Positions 59,771-64,000 of a stretch of DNA of 64,000 nucleotides are shown piece by piece. The stretch is taken from contig CACYKP010000004.1 of NCBI GenBank assembly GCA_902775025.1, forward strand, positions 1 through 64,000. The letters run 5' to 3'. The stretch is from an uncultured bacterium (lineage in GTDB: Bacteria; Cyanobacteriota; Vampirovibrionia; Gastranaerophilales; Gastranaerophilaceae). Position 1 is the stretch's first letter, and every line of letters starts with the position of its first letter. The position numbers and the translations under genes are program-made. Below the pieces are notes generated by a model. The model did no database searches. It saw only the letters and a program-made list of their open reading frames with translations, and was not told the DNA's origin.

Positions 59771-60493
59771 TTAATAAGCTTTATTGATTAACGAATCGTG
59801 TGCATTGTTTTCAATTGTATCATCAAGCGTTTCAAGCTTTTCTCCGAGAGCGAGCTCTAAAAGATAATCTGCAAATTTGGGATTTTTGGGTAAAAAAGAA
59901 CCATGCATATAAGTTCCGAATACATTTTTATATCTTGCGCCTTCGGTTTTATCTACTCCGTTATTTCCGTTTCCTACAACAACAGTGCCGATTGGTTTTG
60001 TATCACCTTGAAGGTATGTTAATCCGCTATGATTTTCAAACCCGACCAAAAAGTTTTTGTCAGGTGAAACCTGACCTACATTAGATTGGATTGTAACATT
60101 TCCGATGAATCGTTTATTACCTGCAACTGTATAAGCATCTAAAAGACTAATTCCCATAAGTTTATCACCATCATGCGGTTGATAATAATGTCCAAGAAGC
60201 TGATACCCTCCGCAAATACCCAAAAAAACTGCTCCTCTATCACGTTCAGAAGTCATAAATTCTTTATGACGGTTTAATTCATAAGAGACTTCTATTTGTT
60301 GTGTGTCTTGTCCACCGCCTATAAAATAAATATCATGTTCACCAAGCCAAACATCTCCTGAGTTGATTTCGTGAACTTCAACATCAATACCTCTCCATTC
60401 GGCACGTTTTTGTAAGGTAATAATGTTACCCTTATCACCATAAATATTTAAAAGTTTCGGATACAAATGACCAATTCTTAGTGTTTTTTTCAT
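59771..60493 (-). CDS. gatD: lipid II isoglutaminyl synthase, glutaminase subunit GatD
   Basis: The 240-residue class I glutamine amidotransferase supplies ammonia to MurT for amidating D-Glu of lipid II. The nucleophile Cys is in 'FLGICGGYQLLGHYYQ' and the catalytic His in 'VFGTYMHGSFLPKNP'. The start 'KKTLRIGHLYPKLLNIYGDKGNIITLQKRAEWRGI' is typical of GatD. The ATG at 60493 is chosen; the open frame up to 60526 lies in a palindromic repeat. A REP-like hairpin at 60059-60079 is read in frame as 'NVGQVSPDKN'. murT is not adjacent. Confidence 0.92.
   Translation of the reverse strand: MKKTLRIGHLYPKLLNIYGDKGNIITLQKRAEWRGIDVEVHEINSGDVWLGEHDIYFIGGGQDTQQIEVSYELNRHKEFMTSERDRGAVFLGICGGYQLLGHYYQPHDGDKLMGISLLDAYTVAGNKRFIGNVTIQSNVGQVSPDKNFLVGFENHSGLTYLQGDTKPIGTVVVGNGNNGVDKTEGARYKNVFGTYMHGSFLPKNPKFADYLLELALGEKLETLDDTIENNAHDSLINKAY
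60059..60079 (-). repeat. REP-like GTAG hairpin inside gatD
   Basis: On the minus strand: GTAG, GTCAGGT, TTC, ACCTGAC, followed by AAAAACTTTT, which differs from the copy at 13836 by one base through the flank. It lies wholly within the gatD reading frame and adds about ten codons. Confidence 0.75.
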
Positions 60494-60499
60494 ATATTG

Positions 60500-60571
60500 C
60501 CCCTCACCCCGAATTTCTAAATTCACTTCGTTTATTAAGAAATTCTACCCCTCTCCCGCAAGGGGCGAGGG
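60500..60571. repeat. palindromic repeat, CCTCACCC family (second copy)
   Basis: Like 30795-30915: CCCTCACCCC, then GAATTTCT...AGAAATTC arms and a CCCCTCTCCC/GGGGCGAGGG hairpin. It fills most of the gap between recO and gatD and sits right next to the gatD start. Confidence 0.6.
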
Positions 60572-60581
60572 AAAGTATACT

Positions 60582-61349
60582 CTATGCCAAAATAGCCTCT
60601 CTAATCATTTTTACTGACTTTTGGCGTTTGTTAGTGTGCGTTTTTATATATTCGTCCAGTAAATCAAAACATACCTGACAGACTTTTTCAGTTGCTTTTT
60701 TGTCGTATTCACTTTCATAATCAAAGTCAAATTGAAGCATTGCTTGCATAAAATCTCTTATTTTATGATGCATTTTTAATTTAACACCTAATGGTTCGCA
60801 GCATTCTTTGCAAACAACTCCGCCCATTTTTGTAGAAAAGTACATATCCTCATCTAAAATTCTTTCACCACAACATAGGCATGTATCAAGCTCTACACAA
60901 AAACCCATAATCAAAAGCATTTTTAGTTGGAATTTTATTGAGGCAATAAGCATGTCTTTCTTTGTTTCTGAATCGGATATTTTGTTAAGAGCCTTATATA
61001 AAAGATCATAAATATCTTTAGATGCACTTTCTGATCCTTCGCCAAAGTTCATCACTACTTCGGAAACGTAAGAAGATAACATTAATTTGTCATAATCCTC
61101 TCTGGTTTTTCTGAAATGATTAACAGTTTGTGCTTGAAGAATAGTATCCATAGAACGACCTTTTAGTAATTGCAAAGAATTAGCAACCAACAAATCCATT
61201 CTTGCGCCAAGCTTGCTTTTTGGTTTTTTTATTCCTTTAGCAACCCCTTTTATTAAGCCGTTTTCTTTTGAATACATTACAATAATTTTGTCTGCATCGT
61301 TTAGGTTGTATGATTTTAAATTAATAGCTTCCGTAACATAATTATTCAT
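60582..61349 (-). CDS. recO: DNA repair protein RecO
   Basis: The 255-residue protein has the N-terminal OB-fold ('VTEAINLKSYNLNDADKIIVMYSKENGLIKGVAKGIKKPKSKLGARMDLL') and a helical C-terminal domain with a zinc site ('CVELDTCLCCGERILDEDMYFSTKMGGVVCKECCE'). It loads RecA onto SSB-coated DNA with RecR. It starts 8 bases inside the end of the pilT-like gene, so the two are coupled. Confidence 0.94.
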   Translation of the reverse strand: MNNYVTEAINLKSYNLNDADKIIVMYSKENGLIKGVAKGIKKPKSKLGARMDLLVANSLQLLKGRSMDTILQAQTVNHFRKTREDYDKLMLSSYVSEVVMNFGEGSESASKDIYDLLYKALNKISDSETKKDMLIASIKFQLKMLLIMGFCVELDTCLCCGERILDEDMYFSTKMGGVVCKECCEPLGVKLKMHHKIRDFMQAMLQFDFDYESEYDKKATEKVCQVCFDLLDEYIKTHTNKRQKSVKMIREAILA

Positions 61350-62442
61350 AATAAGCCTTTGTTCCCTGATAAACTCCTCTGAACATTTTCTCTAATTCTG
61401 CCTCATCATTTGAGCTTCCTAATGCTTCTTCTTCAGAAATACAGCCTCTGTCAGTTAAGAGTGCAAGTGATGTGTTCATTGAAATCATGTTGTCCACAGT
61501 ATTATCTCTTAATAGTTCATAAATTTCTTCCGTGCAGTCTTTTGTAATGTAATCTTTAATAGTTGAAGTAACAACCATAATCTCACAAGCCGGAAAACGT
61601 TTTTTTTCTGCTTCCGAATACACAAGCTTTTGGGCAATTGTAGCTCTAAGAGTTTCTGATAGCTGTTTTCTTATTAAAAATCTGTTAGACTCATCAAACA
61701 TGTTAACGATTCTGTTAATTGTTTGAACCGCATCGTTTGTGTGCAAAGTGGAAAGAACTAAGTGCCCCGTTTCCGATGCTTTTAGAGCTGCTTCCATGGT
61801 TTCTTTATCTCTGATCTCTCCAATAAATATTACGTCAGGGTCTTGTCTTAAGGCATATTTTATACCATCTGAAAAACTTTTTGTATCAACTCCAACCTGC
61901 CTTTGAGACACAATACTTTTTTTGCTTGAATAAATATATTCAATCGGATCCTCAATAGTAATAATATGCTTCGGTGAATTAATATTAATCTGATTAATCA
62001 ATGAAGCAATAGTTGTAGATTTACCGCTTCCGGTTGGCCCTGTAACAAGAATTATACCGTTTTGATATTCGACAAATGTGTGCAATATATCAGGAAGAGA
62101 TAATTCATGTAGTTTAGGGATATTATAAGTAATATTTCTTATGACCATTGCCGGTTGTCCGAGTTGTCTGTTGTAATTAACACGAAATCTTGAGCAGCCT
62201 TTTATTTCAAACATAAAGTCCAAATCACACAAAGACAAAATACTGTCTTTAACAGCGTGCGGAGCAACTTCTATAACAGCTTTATCCAAAGCTTCTTTTG
62301 TGAGTTCAGGCAAGTTTGTTCTTTTTATAAACCCGTTTTTTCTAATATAAGGTGCATACCCAACTTTTAAGTGTTCGTCTGATGCTCCTGTTGCAACAGC
62401 ACTTTTTAGAAATTGAATAATATTAAACTCTTCTTCTGTCAT
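61342..62442 (-). CDS. pilT: PilT-like type IV pilus retraction ATPase
   Basis: The 366-residue secretion ATPase has Walker A 'GPTGSGKST' (about 135-143), an Asp box 'IITIEDPIEYIYSSKKSIVSQRQVG', Walker B 'VIFIGEIRDKETMEAALKASETGHLVLSTLHTNDA' and the PilT-type 'RKQLSETLRATIAQKLV' region. It powers pilus retraction at the inner membrane. No pilin genes are in the window. It is the first gene of a unit with recO. Confidence 0.93.
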   Translation of the reverse strand: MTEEEFNIIQFLKSAVATGASDEHLKVGYAPYIRKNGFIKRTNLPELTKEALDKAVIEVAPHAVKDSILSLCDLDFMFEIKGCSRFRVNYNRQLGQPAMVIRNITYNIPKLHELSLPDILHTFVEYQNGIILVTGPTGSGKSTTIASLINQININSPKHIITIEDPIEYIYSSKKSIVSQRQVGVDTKSFSDGIKYALRQDPDVIFIGEIRDKETMEAALKASETGHLVLSTLHTNDAVQTINRIVNMFDESNRFLIRKQLSETLRATIAQKLVYSEAEKKRFPACEIMVVTSTIKDYITKDCTEEIYELLRDNTVDNMISMNTSLALLTDRGCISEEEALGSSNDEAELEKMFRGVYQGTKAYYE

Positions 62443-62530
62443 TAAAAAATCTCCTATATCCCTGATTTAATGGTAACATTTACGCAAATTTTTGACAAGA
62501 ATATAAACAGATATTAAGTCATGACAAAAT

Positions 62531-62566
62531 AAAAAAGCCGGAGACAATATTGTCTTCGGCTTTTTT
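62531..62566. terminator. intrinsic terminator after the Cys-rich gene
   Basis: AAAAAAGCCGGAGACAA and TTGTCTTCGGCTTTTTT form a long stem with A/T runs on both sides. On the minus strand it ends the Cys-rich gene; it could also stop plus-strand transcripts. Confidence 0.85.
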
Positions 62567-62583
62567 ATTTTATTCAAAAATTA

Positions 62584-62925
62584 TTAACAAGCGTAATTGC
62601 AGCCGCCTCCGCAAGAAACACTTCCGCCGCCGGAGAAAGCAACAGAACCGCAAGATTCACCAACACCGGAGTAAGCTACCGAACCACATGATTCACCCAT
62701 TTCAGAGAAAGCAACAGAACCGCAAGATTCACTGCTTTCGCCAAATGCAAAAATTGTAGAATCACTTGGGCCTGAGTAAAAACTGCAAGTATCATATCCT
62801 TCACCTTCAGGTGTTGCGAGTAATGATGTTGTACTTGATATTAAACCGCCTTCACTTTTTTTATTTCCTGTTAAACCTAAAAGCTTTGCGCAACTTGATT
62901 CTTCACTTGTTGTAACTGTTAACAT
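62584..62925 (-). CDS. Cys/Gly/Ser-rich repeat protein, 113 residues
   Basis: The ATG at 62925 ('MLTVTTSEESSCAKLLG') has a good 'aagga' site; an upstream frame start at 62970 lies in the promoter. The C-terminal half holds three copies of 'ESCGSVAFS/ESCGSVAYS' and ends in 'SCGGGCNYAC'. The N-terminal ~40 residues are polar. There is no signal peptide. The leader-plus-Cys-repeat layout resembles a RiPP precursor or metal-binding protein, but no maturase is adjacent. It has its own promoter motif (P3) and terminator. Confidence 0.72.
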   Translation of the reverse strand: MLTVTTSEESSCAKLLGLTGNKKSEGGLISSTTSLLATPEGEGYDTCSFYSGPSDSTIFAFGESSESCGSVAFSEMGESCGSVAYSGVGESCGSVAFSGGGSVSCGGGCNYAC

Positions 62926-62953
62926 ATTGTTGTCCTTATACCAATGCTTACAT

Positions 62954-62979
62954 ATATATAAAGTATTCAAAAATTTGCC
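62954..62979 (-). promoter_or_regulatory. shared promoter-like motif P3 (short spacing)
   Basis: On the minus strand GGCAAATTT (62971-62979), 5 bases, TACTTTATATAT (62954-62965). The TACTTTATATAT box is identical to P1 and P2, but the upstream box is closer. It lies 28 bases before the Cys-rich gene. Confidence 0.5.
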
Positions 62980-63079
62980 GATTTCACAGCTTATAATATT
63001 CGTTACAAAACTTTACAAAATAAGGTCAAAAAATAGTAGTTTTTCCGAAGCCTAATAACAAAAAGTGTAATAAAATAGC

Positions 63080-64000
63080 TTAATCATCAACTTCTTTATT
63101 GTTTTCATAATCATATATTCCGGGGAATGCATCTACACCTGTTGTTTTGCGAGTTACATAATATTGGAACTTAGGTATAAGAGTTGATAAGAATAGTGCA
63201 GAAACACCAAAACCGGTTAGGAAGTTTATTCCGCTAAACATAATATTTTTATTTTTTACTTTATCTAAGAGTTTTTTGTCAATTTTTCCGTCTTTTGCTG
63301 TTTTACAAATAGTTTCAACGTATTGCTCCATTTGAGATTTAAGTTTGTATAATTTTTTATTTGAAACGTATCTGTATTCATCGTTGTATTTGCCGCCGGT
63401 AAATTCAAATTCAGACCGGATAGGTTTTCCTTTAGTATCTTTGCCTATCTCAACACCTTTTCCTCCCGTGAATTCAGAGAATGTATTGTGAAGAAGTTTT
63501 GGATTGTTAATTTCAGCTTTATTAAAAGCATCAAATACCTGTTGTTTTGTTAAATATTTTTCGCCCATTTTTTCCGGTTGGAGTGTAGCAAGTTCTCTTG
63601 CTCTTTTAAGAACGTCAGACGGTATATTTTCAGCTTTTTCAAGTTCACTTAGCTTAATTACTTCAAGTGGTTTTGAACCAAATATTTTTGACAAACCGCT
63701 AGACTGTTGTATTTCGTAATTAAAATCAGGGAGTTTAATTTCGTTAGGTTTACCTAAAACAGCTTCTCTGAATTCTTTTACTCCCATTTCTTTATCTCCA
63801 ATATAGTCTTGAAGATGCTTATCTAAAATTTTTGCAGTATTAGGATTAAGTCTTGTCGCTTTTCCGCTTTCAGCAAGATTCATCAGGTTTCCTACATGAC
63901 CGCTTGCCCACATGTAGAAATATATGGAGCCGACATCACGAATAGCAATTTCCCTACGCTCTTCCGGCCTTCTTGCATTATATGTTCTGCCTGCAAGAAT
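63080..64000 (-). CDS. hypothetical membrane protein (5' partial)
   Basis: The frame is open from 63080 to the right edge of the window. The residues before the first internal Met ('RTYNARRPEERREIAIRDV...YMWASGHVGNLMNL') are coherent with the rest, so the real start is outside and the visible 306 residues are the C-terminal part. One or two membrane segments lie near the end ('FSGINFLTGFGVSALFLSTLIPKFQYYVT'). The rest is charged and helical. I recall similar proteins in Gastranaerophilales but know no function. Confidence 0.72.
   Translation of the reverse strand: MLAGRTYNARRPEERREIAIRDVGSIYFYMWASGHVGNLMNLAESGKATRLNPNTAKILDKHLQDYIGDKEMGVKEFREAVLGKPNEIKLPDFNYEIQQSSGLSKIFGSKPLEVIKLSELEKAENIPSDVLKRARELATLQPEKMGEKYLTKQQVFDAFNKAEINNPKLLHNTFSEFTGGKGVEIGKDTKGKPIRSEFEFTGGKYNDEYRYVSNKKLYKLKSQMEQYVETICKTAKDGKIDKKLLDKVKNKNIMFSGINFLTGFGVSALFLSTLIPKFQYYVTRKTTGVDAFPGIYDYENNKEVDD

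Noticed and set aside
60494-60526. Longer N-terminus for gatD
   Set aside because: It lies in the CCTCACCC palindromic repeat; GatD proteins normally begin near 'KTLRIGHLYP'.
62550-62759. Arg/Lys-rich 69-codon frame on the plus strand
   Set aside because: It is antisense to the Cys-rich repeat gene and starts inside its terminator; the composition is a by-product of the repeats.

Overview
The window looks like a chromosomal stretch from a low-GC, Gram-negative, flagellated bacterium. The best fit is the non-photosynthetic cyanobacterial lineage Gastranaerophilales (Melainabacteria/Vampirovibrionia). This is inference from gene content: an MlaE/F/D-type ABC system and a large AsmA/TamB-like protein (two membranes), flagellar rod genes and a flagellin, GatA, GatD, YqeK, SpmA/SpmB and RecO, no photosynthesis genes, and several lineage-type hypothetical proteins, one with an N-terminal NPNFQGK tag. 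No 16S rRNA gene is present to confirm it.

Layout. 0-4.4 kb: a redox cluster (SnoaL-like, two FMN reductases, flavodoxin, secreted CMD-cupin protein) and an acyl-ACP thioesterase. 4.5-13.2 kb: DUF2130 protein, tRNA-Ser, aldolase-like protein, nadD-yqeK, gatA, an MFS exporter and a matrixin-like protease. 13.2-14.3 kb: a small gene, REP-type repeats, direct repeats and a candidate small RNA. 14.3-25.9 kb: zinc-ribbon protein, spmA-spmB, a 2228-residue coiled-coil protein, a GlcD-like oxidase, cutA, a HExxH protein and a TPR protein. 25.9-31 kb: an AsmA/TamB-like protein and a repeat-rich gap. 31-33.5 kb: flagellar flgF-flgG-flgB-flgC behind a sigma-28-like promoter. 33.5-39 kb: AlkD-like protein, DUF512 radical SAM protein, PadR regulator, LysM-like protein, GGDEF/HD protein. 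39-46.4 kb: tRNA-Arg, uppS, M14 and M16 peptidase-like proteins, a 918-residue acidic protein, rpmE, manC. 46.8-52 kb: a flagellin with a GLUG-repeat insertion, then mlaE-mlaF-mlaD. 52-64 kb: purine nucleoside phosphorylase, an S4 protein, VTT protein, YjbQ, hypothetical proteins, valS, gatD, recO, pilT, a Cys-rich repeat protein and a truncated membrane protein.

The most unusual signals are non-coding. (1) A dispersed family of hairpins, each preceded on its 5' side by GTAG, has the organisation of REP/REPIN elements mobilised by RAYT (TnpA-REP) transposases. One copy carries a compensatory stem change, one lies in frame inside gatD, and one supplies another gene's stop codon. (2) A shared upstream signature, G-N-CAATTT, 13 bases, TACTTTATATA, precedes two small genes. 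It also lies on the minus strand 5' of a gene-free ~110-nt stretch that ends in a terminator, which looks like a small RNA gene. A third small gene (Cys-rich) has a shorter-spaced version. (3) Several genes have a -10 box 6-9 bases before the ATG and no Shine-Dalgarno, which suggests leaderless transcripts.

All functions come from reading motifs and family resemblance by eye. No database search was run.
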